The position numbers and the translations under genes are program-made. From the NCBI GenBank assembly GCA_025060715.1, contig JANXBG010000014.1, positions 1 through 42,495 of the forward strand: 42,495 nt of DNA, read 5' to 3'. The notes under the pieces were generated by a model. It was not told where the DNA came from and made no database searches. It saw only the letters and a program-made list of their open reading frames with translations. This stretch comes from Caldifarciminota bacterium (GTDB taxonomy: Bacteria; Hydrothermota; Tepidihabitantia; Tepidihabitantales; DTDR01). This document shows, in pieces, positions 16,714 through 27,006 of this stretch; positions within the stretch are counted from its first letter, which is position 1; each line of letters opens with the position of its first letter.

Positions 16714-18455
16714 AAGTAGGGAAAATATATAAAGTATCAGGTCCGTTAGTTGTTTGTAAGGGGTTAGAAGGTTCAAGGATGTACGATGTTTGCTATGTGG
16801 GAGAGGAGAAATTAATTGGTGAAATTATTGCTCTTTCTGGAGATTTGACTTATATTCAGGTTTATGAAGATACCGCTGGTCTTGGTGTAAATGACCCCGT
16901 TTTTCCAACTTATCAACCTTTAATGGTAGAATTGGGACCAGGACTTATTTCTTCTATTTTTGATGGTATCCAAAGACCCCTTGATAAAATAAGAGAAATC
17001 GCTGGTGATTTTATCACCCGAGGAATTATTCTTCCTGCTTTGGATAGGGAAAAGAAATGGTATTTTAAACCTTTAATAAAACCACCAATTGAAGTTTTTG
17101 GAGGCGATATTATTGGTGAAGTAAGTGAAACCAGTTTGGTTATTCATAAAATAATGATACCTCCAGATATCGCGGGAGAACTTATTGAGTTAAAAGAAGG
17201 TGAATTTACAGTGGAAGAACCTATTGGTAAGATAAGAGTTAAGGATAAAATAATTGACTTAAAGTTATACCATAAATGGCCGGTAAGAAAAGAAAGGCCT
17301 TATCAAAAAAAATTACCACCAAAAGAAATTTTATCAACCGGTCAAAGAGTAGTGGATACTTTTTTCCCAATTGCTAAAGGTGGCACTGCTTGTGTTCCCG
17401 GTCCTTTTGGTAGTGGTAAAACAGTGATTCAACATCAATTTTCTAAATGGGCTGATGCCCAGATTGTTATTTTTATTGGTTGTGGTGAGCGGGGCAATGA
17501 AATGACCGATGTTTTAATTGAATTTCCTAAATTAAAAGATCCTAAATCCGGCGAGCCTTTAATGAAAAGGACAGTTTTAATTGCTAATACTTCTAATATG
17601 CCAGTAGCAGCTAGAGAAGCAAGTGTTTATACGGGAATTACTATTGGAGAATATTTTCGGGATATGGGATATTCGGTTACTTTACAAGCCGATTCTACTT
17701 CTCGTTGGGCAGAAGCGATGAGGGAGATTTCAGGAAGATTAGAAGAGATGCCCGGCGAAGAAGGTTATCCAGCTTATCTACAAAGAAGAATTGCTGAATT
17801 TTATGAAAGGGCCGGTAGAGTTTTAGCGTTAGGTAGACCAGAAAGAGAAGGTGCTTTATCAGTTATCGGTTCAGTTTCGCCACCGGGGGGTGACTTAGGA
17901 GATCCAGTAGTCCAAGCTACCTTAAGAGTAGTTAAAGTTTTCTGGTCTCTTGAAGATAAATTAGCTTATCAAAGACATTTTCCGGCAATTTCTTGGTTGA
18001 ATTCTTACTCTTTATATCAGCAAGATTTAATAGAAGATTTAAGCAAAAAAGTAGCTCCAGATTTTATAGAATTATCAAAAGAAGCAATGGCAATTTTAGA
18101 AAAGGAAGCAGAACTTTTAGAGATTGTGCGGTTGATAGGAAAAGATACCCTTTCAGTAAATGATAGATTAATATTAGAAGCAGCAAGAATTATTAGAGAA
18201 GATTTTTTACACCAAAATGCCTTTTTAGAAATTGATACTTATACCTCTTTGAAAAAACAATACGAAATGTTAAAAATATGTCTCTATTTTTACGAAAGAG
18301 CCAAAAAGGCTTTAAATGAAAACCGAGTGACAATAGAAGATATTGAGAAATTGAAAGTGAGAGAAAGAATTGCCAAAATGAAATTTATAAAAGAAGAAGA
18401 GATGGAAAAAGAGTTTTCAGAAATTAAAAAGGAGATTGAAGAATGTTTGAAATAA
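16710..18455 (+). CDS. atpA: A/V-type ATPase catalytic subunit A
   Basis: 581 residues, full length. It shows the N-terminal barrel ([15 protein letters not shown]), the non-homologous region after residue 110 that distinguishes subunit A from F-type beta, the Walker A GPFGSGKT at about 230-237, [13 protein letters not shown], and [36 protein letters not shown]. It hydrolyses or makes ATP in the A3B3 head. Its ATG overlaps the F stop codon by 4 nt and its end overlaps atpB by 13 nt. Confidence 0.97.
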   Translation: MKVGKIYKVSGPLVVCKGLEGSRMYDVCYVGEEKLIGEIIALSGDLTYIQVYEDTAGLGVNDPVFPTYQPLMVELGPGLISSIFDGIQRPLDKIREIAGDFITRGIILPALDREKKWYFKPLIKPPIEVFGGDIIGEVSETSLVIHKIMIPPDIAGELIELKEGEFTVEEPIGKIRVKDKIIDLKLYHKWPVRKERPYQKKLPPKEILSTGQRVVDTFFPIAKGGTACVPGPFGSGKTVIQHQFSKWADAQIVIFIGCGERGNEMTDVLIEFPKLKDPKSGEPLMKRTVLIANTSNMPVAAREASVYTGITIGEYFRDMGYSVTLQADSTSRWAEAMREISGRLEEMPGEEGYPAYLQRRIAEFYERAGRVLALGRPEREGALSVIGSVSPPGGDLGDPVVQATLRVVKVFWSLEDKLAYQRHFPAISWLNSYSLYQQDLIEDLSKKVAPDFIELSKEAMAILEKEAELLEIVRLIGKDTLSVNDRLILEAARIIREDFLHQNAFLEIDTYTSLKKQYEMLKICLYFYERAKKALNENRVTIEDIEKLKVRERIAKMKFIKEEEMEKEFSEIKKEIEECLK

Positions 18456-19825
18456 AATATCATAAAAAGATCAGCGAAATTTCTGGGCCATTAATTTTGA
18501 TTAAAGGTGTAGAAGGTGCGAAATATTTAGAATTGGTAGAAATTATTGTTGGTGAAAAAGAAAGAAGATTAGGGCAGGTTTTAGAAGTCTATGAAGATAA
18601 GGCATTAGTCCAAGTTTTTGAAGGAACAAGAGAGATTGATTTGAGTGAAACGAAGGTAAGATTTTTAGGAGAAGGAATTAAGATGCCTTTATCTCGGGAT
18701 ATTGTAGGTAGAATTTTTGATGGATTAGGAAGAGTAAGAGATGGTGGACCCGAGATTATTCCCGAAATAGAAAGAGATATTAATGGAGCGCCGATTAATC
18801 CTTATGCCCGAGAATATCCTAATGAATTTATTCAAACAGGTATTTCAGCAATTGATGGTTTAAACACTTTAGTAAGAGGTCAAAAATTACCAATCTTTTC
18901 GGGTTCGGGTTTACCTCATAACCTTCTAGCAGCCCAAATTGCTCGTCAAGCAAGGGTTTTAGGAGAAGAGGAAGAGTTTGCTGTTGTTTTTGGAGCTATG
19001 GGAATAACTTTTGAGGAAGCCAATTTTTTTATTGATAGTTTTGAAAAAAGCGGCGCCTTAGAAAGAAGTGTCCTTTTCTTAAATCTTGCTGATGAACCAG
19101 CAATTGAAAGAATTGCTACCCCTAGAGCAGCTTTAACTGCAGCTGAATATCTTGCCTTTAATTTGGATATGCATGTTTTAGTAATTTTAACTGATATGAC
19201 TAACTATTGTGAAGCATTAAGAGAGATTTCAGCAGCTAGAAAAGAGGTTCCAGGAAGAAGGGGTTATCCTGGTTATCTCTATACAGATTTGGCATCCATT
19301 TATGAAAGATGCGGAAGAATAAAAGGGAAAAAAGGTTCAATAACTTTGATGCCAATATTAACAATGCCTGAAGATGATAAAACTCACCCCATCCCTGATT
19401 TGACAGGTTATATTACTGAGGGGCAAATAATTTTATCAAGAAGTTTACAGAGAAAAAAAGTTTTTCCACCAATAGATGTGTTGCCCTCTTTATCAAGATT
19501 GAGAGATAAGGGCATTGGTAAGGGAAAGACGAGAGAAGACCATGCTGATTTAGCAAATCAATTATTTGCTTGTTATGCCAAAGGAAAAGAAGCTGAAGAA
19601 TTAGAAGTAATTTTAGGAGAAGCTGCATTAACTGAATTAGATAAGATTTATCTCCGTTTTGCTGAAGAATTTGAAAAAAGATTTGTCAGTCAAGGAGAAT
19701 ATGAAAATAGAACCATTGAAGATACATTAAATATTGGTTGGGAACTTTTGAGATTAATCCCGAAAGAAGAATTGAAAAGGATAAGAGAAGAATTTATTCA
19801 AAAATATCTCTACCCTAAAGAATAA
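18443..19825 (+). CDS. atpB: A/V-type ATPase regulatory subunit B
   Basis: 460 residues. Visible are the barrel ([16 protein letters not shown]), [29 protein letters not shown] in place of a working P-loop, and the [43 protein letters not shown] block. It forms non-catalytic sites of the A3B3 head. Subunit D, normally next after B, does not follow; neither do E, I or K, so the rest of the complex must be encoded elsewhere. Confidence 0.97.
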   Translation: MFEIKYHKKISEISGPLILIKGVEGAKYLELVEIIVGEKERRLGQVLEVYEDKALVQVFEGTREIDLSETKVRFLGEGIKMPLSRDIVGRIFDGLGRVRDGGPEIIPEIERDINGAPINPYAREYPNEFIQTGISAIDGLNTLVRGQKLPIFSGSGLPHNLLAAQIARQARVLGEEEEFAVVFGAMGITFEEANFFIDSFEKSGALERSVLFLNLADEPAIERIATPRAALTAAEYLAFNLDMHVLVILTDMTNYCEALREISAARKEVPGRRGYPGYLYTDLASIYERCGRIKGKKGSITLMPILTMPEDDKTHPIPDLTGYITEGQIILSRSLQRKKVFPPIDVLPSLSRLRDKGIGKGKTREDHADLANQLFACYAKGKEAEELEVILGEAALTELDKIYLRFAEEFEKRFVSQGEYENRTIEDTLNIGWELLRLIPKEELKRIREEFIQKYLYPKE

Positions 19826-19856
19826 TTTTCAATAAAAAATCATAAGTTATTGAAAA
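19826..19856 (+). other. AT-rich inverted repeat after atpB
   Basis: TTTTCAATAA (19826-19835) and TTATTGAAAA (19847-19856) are perfect complements around an 11-nt loop, right after the atpB stop. It has no T-run, so it is at best a weak terminator or 3'-end-protecting hairpin. Confidence 0.4.
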
Positions 19857-19883
19857 ATAAAGAGATAATCAAGTAATTTTTTC

Positions 19884-19911
19884 TTGACTTTTCATAAATT
19901 TTATTTATAAT
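19884..19911 (+). promoter_or_regulatory. Promoter of 1468-residue secreted protein
   Basis: TTGACT (19884-19889), 16 nt, TATAAT (19906-19911). Start near 19918 gives a leader of about 105 nt that opens with a hairpin. Confidence 0.7.
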
Positions 19912-19917
19912 TTTATA

Positions 19918-20022
19918 AAAGAAGACTGGAGGCGTGTCCAGTCTGAGTATGTTAACCATAGGGGTGGTGGTTAACTAAAATTCAAAAAATATCACCCAAA
20001 TTTAAAGATTAGGAGGTGAAAA
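19918..20022 (+). promoter_or_regulatory. Structured 5' leader with two hairpins and possible pseudoknot switch
   Basis: Hairpin 1 is AGACTGGA / TCCAGTCT (19923-19944, loop GGCGTG). Hairpin 2 is GTTAACCA / TGGTTAAC (19951-19975) with a G-rich loop TAGGGGTGG. Downstream, TCACCC at 19992-19997 can pair either with GGGTG in the loop of hairpin 2 or, as TCACC, with GGTGA of the ribosome binding site AGGAGGTGA (20011-20019). That is the geometry of a translational on/off switch. It does not match a riboswitch class I know. Confidence 0.5.
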
Positions 20023-23000
20023 ATGCGAGGAATAATTTTAATTTCCATTCTTTTCTCATTATCTTTTTCTCAGGTTTTAATTTGGCATGATGATATGACA
20101 AATTTTCCTCAAAATTGGACATTAGGAGGAGTGGGCGATACCTGGACAAGAGTTTCTAATCGTTACAATTCCTCTCTTTATAGTGCTAAATGTAGCAAGG
20201 ATAGTCTTTATCGTAATAATACTAATATCTGGATGGAAAGAAGTGTGAACCTTGGTGGATTTTATAGTGGCGCGGTTGTTTTTTATATTTACCAAGATTT
20301 AGATACTTCGGATTATATTTATTTTGAATATTTAGTGGGTGATAGTTGGATAACCTTTTGGCAGTCAAATGGATTTGTTGGTGGTTTTATTCAGAGGGTA
20401 ATGTCACCAATTCCTAATACGGCAACTAAAATAAGATTTAGATTTTTCTCTGATTCGGTAAATGTAATTGAAGGTGTATATATTGATGATGTAACAGTTT
20501 ATGGCTATCGTTATGATGTTGGTGTTACGGAAATTATTGCTCCGAAAGGTATTCTCGACTCAGGAATTACAATAACACCCAAAGCAAAGGTAAAAAATTT
20601 TGGTGATTTTATGACCACCTGCACAGTGCGAATGCGTATCGGCACTTTTTATAATAATTTACAAATTGTAAGCAATCTTTCCCCCGGACAAGTAAGAGAA
20701 GTTAATTTTAGTAGTTGGCAGGTAAGACAAAGAGGAACCCACATTGTCAAATGCTCTACCCAATTGCGCAATGATTATAATCCCAATAATGACTGGAAAG
20801 TAGAAACAATCTTTGTAAGGGTAAGAGATGTTGGAGTAGTTTCCATATTAGCACCTACTGGTACCGTTGATTCTGGGGTATTAATTATCCCCCAAGCAAG
20901 GATAAGAAATCATGGAAATACTAATGAGAGTTTTTGGGTTCTTTTTAGAGTCGGTAATAATTATCGGGATTCTTTATTTTTAAATCTAATTGCTGGTAGA
21001 GAGACAACTCTTTCTTTTAATCAATGGTTAGCAATCCAAAGAGGGAAACATTATGTAAGATGTTCTTTATTAATCAGCGATTTTATTCCCAGTAATAATC
21101 AAAGAATTGATTCAGTGTTTGTAAGGGTTTTTGATATTGGGATAAGAGAGATTTTGCAACCTCTCGGGATAGTTGATTCTGGGACGAATATTATTCCCAA
21201 AGCAAGAATAAGAAATTATGGAAATGTTAATGTTAATTTTAAGAGTTATTTTAAGATTGGCAATATTTATTGGGATTCTCTAATCTGCAATCTACCGGCA
21301 GAGAGAGAGACAATTTTGTCTTTTAGTCAGTGGTATGCAGCAGTAAGAGGAAAACACTTGATAAAATGTAGTTTATTAATTAGCGACCGTTTTCCAAATA
21401 ATAATTATCAAATTGATTCGGTTTTTGTTCGGGTATGGGATTGTGGGGTGAAGGAGATATTGGCGCCGACTGGGATTATTGATTCAGGGACTTTTATTAT
21501 ACCGCAAGCGAAGGTAAGAAATTATGGAAATGTTGACCAAGAATTTAGTGTTCTTTTTAAGATTGGTGGTTTTTATACTCATTCTATTTATTTATATTTA
21601 CCGGCGGAGAGAGAGACGATACTTTCTTTTAATCAATGGCAGGTGAATGAGCGTGGTAAGCATTTGGTGAAATGCACATTATTATTGGTTGATAATTTTC
21701 CAAATAATAATTATCGTATTGATTCGGTTTTTGTTCGGGTATGGGATTGTGGGGTGAAGGAGATATTGGCACCGACTGGGATTATTGATTCAGGAACTCT
21801 TGTTATACCGCAAGCGAAGATAAGAAATTATGGGAATATTGACCAAGAATTTAGTGTTCTTTTTAAGATTGGTGGTTTTTATACCCATTCCATTTATTTA
21901 TATTTACCGGCAGAGAGAGAAACAACACTTTCCTTTAATGAGTGGCAGGCGAATGAGCGTGGTGAGCATTTAGTGAAATGCACATTATTATTGGTTGATA
22001 ATTTTCCAAATAATAATTATCGTATTGATTCAGTTTTTGTTCGGGTATGGGATTGTGGAATAAAAGAAATTTTAGCACCAAAAGATATTATTGATTCTGG
22101 AATTACTATTATACCAGAAATTAAGATAAAAAATTATGGAAATGTTGATGATGAATTTAGTGTGATTTTTAAAATTGGTGATTTCTATAATGATTCTCTT
22201 TATTTACATTTATCAGCCGAAAAGGAAACAACCCTTTTCTTTGATGAATGGCAGGTAAATGAAAGGGGAAAACATTTAGTAAAATGCTCTTTATCATTAA
22301 CGGATAATTTTCCCAATAATAATTATCAAATCGATTCAGTTTTTGTTCAAGTATTAGACGTTGGTATCACAGAAATTATTTCTCCTCAAGGTAATGTGGA
22401 TTCAACAGGTATTTTAACCCCCGAAGCAAAAGTTAAAAATTATGGTAATACTTCAGTTAATTTCTTTACCACAATAAAAATAATTGGTGATGAATATTAT
22501 TGGATAAATGAAACTTATGTTGAAAATCTTTTGCCAAATGAAGAAAGAAGAATATCTTTTCCTAATTGGCTTATTGCTAAGAGAGGAGAATATATTGTTA
22601 TTTGTTCAACAAGATTGGTTAATGACCGGATACCAATAAACAACAAAAAAGAAGAAAGACTTTCTGTTCAGGTTCACGATTGTGGAATAATTACTATTTT
22701 TTCGCCTCCTGAAGATTGTGATTCTAATAAAACTTATCCAGTTATCGCTTTGATAAAAAATTATGGCACTATTAATAAAGATTTAAAACTATCTTTTAGA
22801 ATTGGCGAAGATTACTTATCAGTTAAGCCTATTACCACTAATGCTGGTGAGTCCTTATTAGTGGAATTTGATAGTTGGCAACCAAAAAGAAGGGATTATC
22901 TCTGTTCTCAGTGTGTAATTGAATCCTGTCCTCAGGATATTAATCCTTTTAATGATACAGTAAGAAGCGTTCATTTTGTGAGGGTTAAAGATGCTGGAAT

Positions 23001-24429
23001 ATTGAGAATTGTTTCGCCAAGTGATTCGGTTTCGGAAGGTGAAATTATTCCAAAGATTGAGATAAAAAATTTTGGTAATATTTCTGTAAGGAGTTTAATA
23101 AAAATTGTGATTTATCAAAATAATTTACCTATATATACTGATTCCTTTTTTGTTGATATTCATCCCAACGAAATTCAAATTATTAGTTTTTCACCTTGGC
23201 AGGCTTATGAAGGAAGTTTTACATTTTATGCTGCAGTAATTTTGGATGAAGATATGCAACCGGTAAATGATACCCTTTTCAAAAACTTTATTGTAGAAAG
23301 TTACGAACCTTGGGTATTATTAAGAGATATTCCAAGAGGCAATTATAAAGGAGTAAGGGGCGGAGGTGCTTTGGCATTCGGCAATAATCAAGTATTCGCT
23401 TTTAAGGGAAATAATACAAGAGAATTTTATATCTATTCTTGTCAAACAAGAACTTGGCGAGAAGGAAAGTCATTGCCCGCTGGCGATAAAGGTAAAAATA
23501 TAAAAGATGGTGGTGCTTTGGTTTATGATAAAAGAAATAATTTAGTTTTTGCTATTAAAGGAAATAAAACAAAAGAATTTTATTGTTATTATCCCGAACT
23601 GGATAGTTGGGAAAGAAAAAAAGATATTCCTGGAAAGAAAGGAATCGGTGGCGGAAGCGGAGTAACCTATTTCTCTTTGTCAGCAGATACTAACTATATT
23701 GTCTTATTAAAAGGTGGAACAAAAGAATTCTATGCGTATTGGATAGAAAGAGATAGTTGGCTTACGCTCAAAATATTGCCTGGTGAAAAGAAATTTAAGA
23801 AAGGAAGTGCCCTTACTACCGATAATAATTATATCTACATTTTAAAAGGAAATACAAACGAGTTTTTTGCCTACGATATAAGGAAAGATTCCTTTGAAAT
23901 AAGAAAAAGTCTACCTTTAATCGGTAGGAATTTAAAGAAGAAAAAGACAAAAGACGGCGCTTCGCTCTGTTGTGATGGTGAAAGAATTTATGCTTTCAAA
24001 GGTGGCAATTGTAATGAATTTTGGTGTTATGAGATTTTAAATAATGAATGGAACGAATTAGAACCTATTCCTTTGCTACCAAGTAATAAGCGAGTAAAAA
24101 GTGGCGGTGCTTTAGTTTACGATTATATAAATAAAAGGATTTATGCTTTAAAAGGAAGTAATACTTATGAATTCTGGCGGTATCTACCTAGGAGAACTTT
24201 CTTAACCAAAGAAGATTTAAGAAAAGAAATTCCTTCAGCAATTAATATAGAAAAATTAAGTTTAATTAATAAGAAGGTAAAGGAGATTAAGATCTATAAC
24301 CTTTTGGGAAATCTTGTTTATCAAAAGAAGAATTCAAAAGAGATGCCAAGATTAAGAAAGGGAATTTATATTATTAAGGTAAAATTTGAAGATTATGAGA
24401 TAAATAAAAAGGTTTTTATCATCCATTAA
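20023..24429 (+). CDS. Giant secreted protein: nine ~102-residue beta repeats, kelch-like propeller, sorting tail
   Basis: 1468 residues. A signal peptide (MRGIILISILFSLSFSQ) is followed by a beta-rich domain to residue 160 (IYIDDVTVYG, jelly-roll-like). Nine repeats of about 102 residues (about 163-1100) follow, each with (D.G)..EI..P.G..DSG..I.P.A.(I/V)(K/R)N(Y/F)GN at its start and PNNNY.IDSVFV at its end. They resemble CARDB/bacterial Ig-like modules. Repeats 4 and 5 (from 21430 and 21736) are nearly identical in DNA with a 306-bp period. Residues about 1105-1395 hold six kelch-like blades, each with K.G....EF..Y......W. The last 65 residues (KEIKIYNLLGNLVYQKKN, then KGIYIIKVKFE) form a sorting-type tail. 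A surface adhesin or structural role is likely; the true function is unknown. Confidence 0.85.
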   Translation: MRGIILISILFSLSFSQVLIWHDDMTNFPQNWTLGGVGDTWTRVSNRYNSSLYSAKCSKDSLYRNNTNIWMERSVNLGGFYSGAVVFYIYQDLDTSDYIYFEYLVGDSWITFWQSNGFVGGFIQRVMSPIPNTATKIRFRFFSDSVNVIEGVYIDDVTVYGYRYDVGVTEIIAPKGILDSGITITPKAKVKNFGDFMTTCTVRMRIGTFYNNLQIVSNLSPGQVREVNFSSWQVRQRGTHIVKCSTQLRNDYNPNNDWKVETIFVRVRDVGVVSILAPTGTVDSGVLIIPQARIRNHGNTNESFWVLFRVGNNYRDSLFLNLIAGRETTLSFNQWLAIQRGKHYVRCSLLISDFIPSNNQRIDSVFVRVFDIGIREILQPLGIVDSGTNIIPKARIRNYGNVNVNFKSYFKIGNIYWDSLICNLPAERETILSFSQWYAAVRGKHLIKCSLLISDRFPNNNYQIDSVFVRVWDCGVKEILAPTGIIDSGTFIIPQAKVRNYGNVDQEFSVLFKIGGFYTHSIYLYLPAERETILSFNQWQVNERGKHLVKCTLLLVDNFPNNNYRIDSVFVRVWDCGVKEILAPTGIIDSGTLVIPQAKIRNYGNIDQEFSVLFKIGGFYTHSIYLYLPAERETTLSFNEWQANERGEHLVKCTLLLVDNFPNNNYRIDSVFVRVWDCGIKEILAPKDIIDSGITIIPEIKIKNYGNVDDEFSVIFKIGDFYNDSLYLHLSAEKETTLFFDEWQVNERGKHLVKCSLSLTDNFPNNNYQIDSVFVQVLDVGITEIISPQGNVDSTGILTPEAKVKNYGNTSVNFFTTIKIIGDEYYWINETYVENLLPNEERRISFPNWLIAKRGEYIVICSTRLVNDRIPINNKKEERLSVQVHDCGIITIFSPPEDCDSNKTYPVIALIKNYGTINKDLKLSFRIGEDYLSVKPITTNAGESLLVEFDSWQPKRRDYLCSQCVIESCPQDINPFNDTVRSVHFVRVKDAGILRIVSPSDSVSEGEIIPKIEIKNFGNISVRSLIKIVIYQNNLPIYTDSFFVDIHPNEIQIISFSPWQAYEGSFTFYAAVILDEDMQPVNDTLFKNFIVESYEPWVLLRDIPRGNYKGVRGGGALAFGNNQVFAFKGNNTREFYIYSCQTRTWREGKSLPAGDKGKNIKDGGALVYDKRNNLVFAIKGNKTKEFYCYYPELDSWERKKDIPGKKGIGGGSGVTYFSLSADTNYIVLLKGGTKEFYAYWIERDSWLTLKILPGEKKFKKGSALTTDNNYIYILKGNTNEFFAYDIRKDSFEIRKSLPLIGRNLKKKKTKDGASLCCDGERIYAFKGGNCNEFWCYEILNNEWNELEPIPLLPSNKRVKSGGALVYDYINKRIYALKGSNTYEFWRYLPRRTFLTKEDLRKEIPSAINIEKLSLINKKVKEIKIYNLLGNLVYQKKNSKEMPRLRKGIYIIKVKFEDYEINKKVFIIH

Positions 24430-24505
24430 AAATTTTTATAAAATTAAAATAGAATACCGTATATGGTCATAGGGGTTTATCTCTATTTCCGTATAAGTCT
24501 TTGAT

Positions 24506-25720
24506 TTATTCGTTAGAAAATACTATTTTACCTTTTTTAAAAACTTTTTTTATTGGGTTATGAGGAAAGTTATAAAAGATTTTTTGATATTTATCATATT
24601 TTAGAATTATTAAATCTGCCTCTTTTCCTTTTTCAATTGAACCAATTTTATCTTGGAGATTTAAAGCATAAGCATTTCCCATAGTTCCATAATATAGGCT
24701 CTCTTTTTCATTAAAACCATACAAAAAAGCACCCAAAGAGATGATTATTGGCATCTGATAAATTGGACAGGTTCCTGGATTATAATCACTGGCTAAAGCA
24801 ATCTTTATATTTAATTTTTTAAATATATCTATTGGTGGTTTCTTCGCCATTCGTAAGAAGAATGAAGTGCCGGGTAAAAGGGTAGCAACCACATCTTTTT
24901 TCTTCATTAATTTCAAATTTTTAATTTCCGGATATATTAAATGCTCAGCAGAAATACAGCCAATCTTATAAGCTACATAATCTCCATAGGAAGAAGAGAG
25001 CTCATTAGCATGGATTTTGGGTATTAATCCTAATTTTTTTCCATAAGAAAGTAATTCTATGCTCTCTTTTTTATTAAAAGTATTCTCTCCCTTTTCACAA
25101 AAAACATCGCAAAAGATTGCTAATTTCTTTTTGGCAATAATTTCCATTGTTTTTTTCATCAACAAAATATATTTTTTTCTTTCTATATCCTGCGGAACCA
25201 CATGAATAAGAAAAGTGGGTAAAATAGTAATCTTGTCTTTCAGTTTCTTTTTTAGTTGATTAATAATTTTTAAATGCCTTAATTCTTCTTTTGGATAAAT
25301 TCCATAGCCACTTTTTATTTCAATAGTTGTGGTTCCCCATTTTATTACGTTAAGTAATTTTCTATAATTTTCTTCAAACAGTTCTTTATCTTTTTTTTCC
25401 TTGGTTTTTTTATGGGTATAATAAATTCCGCCACCTTTTTCTAAAATTTCATAATAGCTTGCTTTATTTAACCTCATTTCCAATTCATCTTCTCTTGTTC
25501 CCGAAAAGAACAGGTGGGTATGGGAATCAATAAATCCCGGTAAAACACAACAATTTTGAGCATCAATAATTTGATAACTTTTTCTTTCTAATTTTAAATC
25601 TTCCATTTCGCCAAAATCATAAATTTTATCACCTTTAATTAAAAGATAAGCCTTTTCAATAATTTTAAAATCAGGTTTATCCATTAAAAGAAGTTGGGAG
25701 ATATTTTTAATTAATATCAT
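24506..25720 (-). CDS. hutI: Imidazolonepropionase
   Basis: 404 residues from ATG 25720, one base after the permease stop; a longer frame reaching 25756 would overlap the permease. It is an amidohydrolase that opens imidazolone-5-propionate to formiminoglutamate in histidine breakdown. Visible are the metal pair in LPGFIDSHTHLFFSGTRE, EIKSGYGIY near residue 145, PTFLIHVVPQ, HANELSSS, CISAEHLIYP and the ASDYNPGTCP metal/substrate aspartate loop. Order and length match HutI. No hutH, hutU or hutG lies in the window. It is the last gene of a four-gene operon behind an IT-superfamily permease. Confidence 0.92.
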   Translation of the reverse strand: MILIKNISQLLLMDKPDFKIIEKAYLLIKGDKIYDFGEMEDLKLERKSYQIIDAQNCCVLPGFIDSHTHLFFSGTREDELEMRLNKASYYEILEKGGGIYYTHKKTKEKKDKELFEENYRKLLNVIKWGTTTIEIKSGYGIYPKEELRHLKIINQLKKKLKDKITILPTFLIHVVPQDIERKKYILLMKKTMEIIAKKKLAIFCDVFCEKGENTFNKKESIELLSYGKKLGLIPKIHANELSSSYGDYVAYKIGCISAEHLIYPEIKNLKLMKKKDVVATLLPGTSFFLRMAKKPPIDIFKKLNIKIALASDYNPGTCPIYQMPIIISLGAFLYGFNEKESLYYGTMGNAYALNLQDKIGSIEKGKEADLIILKYDKYQKIFYNFPHNPIKKVFKKGKIVFSNE

Positions 25721-25721
25721 T

Positions 25722-27005
25722 TTATTTCCAAAAAAGATAAATAAAAAGTCCTGCAAAAATTGTGCCGGCCAAAGAAAAGGGTAGACCTAATTTAAAGAAA
25801 TCAAAAAATCTTACTTTTGTTCCTTTTCTTTTAAGATAGCCAACACCAACGATATTTGCTTGGGCACCAAAAGGAGTGATATTGCCACCAACGGTAGTAG
25901 CAATTAACGAACCAAACATTAATAAATAAAACATATTGCCTTCCGGATAAAAGATTTTTATTAACTCGGAAATTAATAAAAAGAAAGGAATATTATCCAT
26001 AAAAGAAGAAAAAAGAAGAGAAATAAAAAGAATAAAAATATAAATAAAAATCGGATGTCTAAAATTAATAAAGAAATTATTAAAAAGATTAGCCAAAATT
26101 GTTAAGCCACCTCCTTTTTCAAATATTCCAATTAAGATAAAAATACCAATTAAAAAAAGGGTTGTCTCATAGTCAAGCATTTTTAAGAGATTAATTGGTT
26201 TTATTAATTTAAATATTAAAAGAAAAAAGATTGTTAAAAAGGCATAAAATAAAGAGATAAGACCAGCATAAAAAAGATATCCATTTCCTTTGATTATTCT
26301 TGGAAATATTATTAAAGTTAAAATGAATAGCAAAAGAATTATTAGAAAAATATAATTTCTTTTTGGAATATTAACCTCTTCAATTTCGGGATGAATTTTT
26401 ATAAGTTCTTTATCTTTTTCTCTTTTTAAAATAAAATAGGTTGTTAATAAGGAGAAGAAGAAACCTATTTGGACAGCAAAGAATAGTGAGGGTTTTCCTT
26501 GAAAGAAAAAGAAGTCTAAAAATTTTAGATTTGCCTTTTCTGCTAAAATCATACTTGGTGGGTCACCAATCAAAGTGGCTGAACCTTGGAGATTGCTAGA
26601 TAGACAAATGGGAATAATAAAATTTAGTGGCGAAGTTTTAAAATATAAAGCACAAGAATAAGCAAGGGGCGCTAAAATTAAGACTACTGCAGTATTTTCT
26701 AAAATACTTGATAAAAAACCACTTAAAATAGAAAAGATAATAATAGAATAAAATAATGTCTTTGCCTTATTTATTAAATGAAAAGCAATTTTTTTAGGTA
26801 TTTCTGATAAAAAAAACCCTTCAGCAATAATATAGGTACCTAAAAAAAGGATGATAATATTATAATCAATAAAGTTTATATAATCTTTTAAAGAAAAACC
26901 AAAGAGAAAAAAAAGAAAAATAAAGGCAAAAAGGATATATAACCTATATCTAAAAAAAACTGCCATTAAAATATAACATAAGAAAAATAGAAAGAAAACA
27001 GCCAT
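25722..27005 (-). CDS. NhaD/ArsB-like IT-superfamily permease
   Basis: 427 residues with 10-12 hydrophobic helices in two inverted halves. Half one shows ENTAVVLILAPLAYS and SSNLQGSATLIGDPPSMILA. Half two shows SSFMDNIPFFLLISELIK and TTVGGNITPFGAQANIVGVGYL. These are the paired re-entrant signatures of the arsenite/sodium-proton/dicarboxylate transporter superfamily. It has no EIIA domain, unlike the relative at 6221. The short gap to HutI (1 nt) suggests co-translation. The substrate could be an ion or an organic acid or amino acid; histidine or urocanate is a guess from context. Confidence 0.82.
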   Translation of the reverse strand: MAVFFLFFLCYILMAVFFRYRLYILFAFIFLFFLFGFSLKDYINFIDYNIIILFLGTYIIAEGFFLSEIPKKIAFHLINKAKTLFYSIIIFSILSGFLSSILENTAVVLILAPLAYSCALYFKTSPLNFIIPICLSSNLQGSATLIGDPPSMILAEKANLKFLDFFFFQGKPSLFFAVQIGFFFSLLTTYFILKREKDKELIKIHPEIEEVNIPKRNYIFLIILLLFILTLIIFPRIIKGNGYLFYAGLISLFYAFLTIFFLLIFKLIKPINLLKMLDYETTLFLIGIFILIGIFEKGGGLTILANLFNNFFINFRHPIFIYIFILFISLLFSSFMDNIPFFLLISELIKIFYPEGNMFYLLMFGSLIATTVGGNITPFGAQANIVGVGYLKRKGTKVRFFDFFKLGLPFSLAGTIFAGLFIYLFWK

Positions 27006-27006
27006 T

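Noticed and set aside
25721-25756. Longer HutI start at 25756
   Set aside because: It would overlap the permease end by 35 nt; ATG 25720 lies 1 nt after its stop and begins a normal HutI N-terminus.
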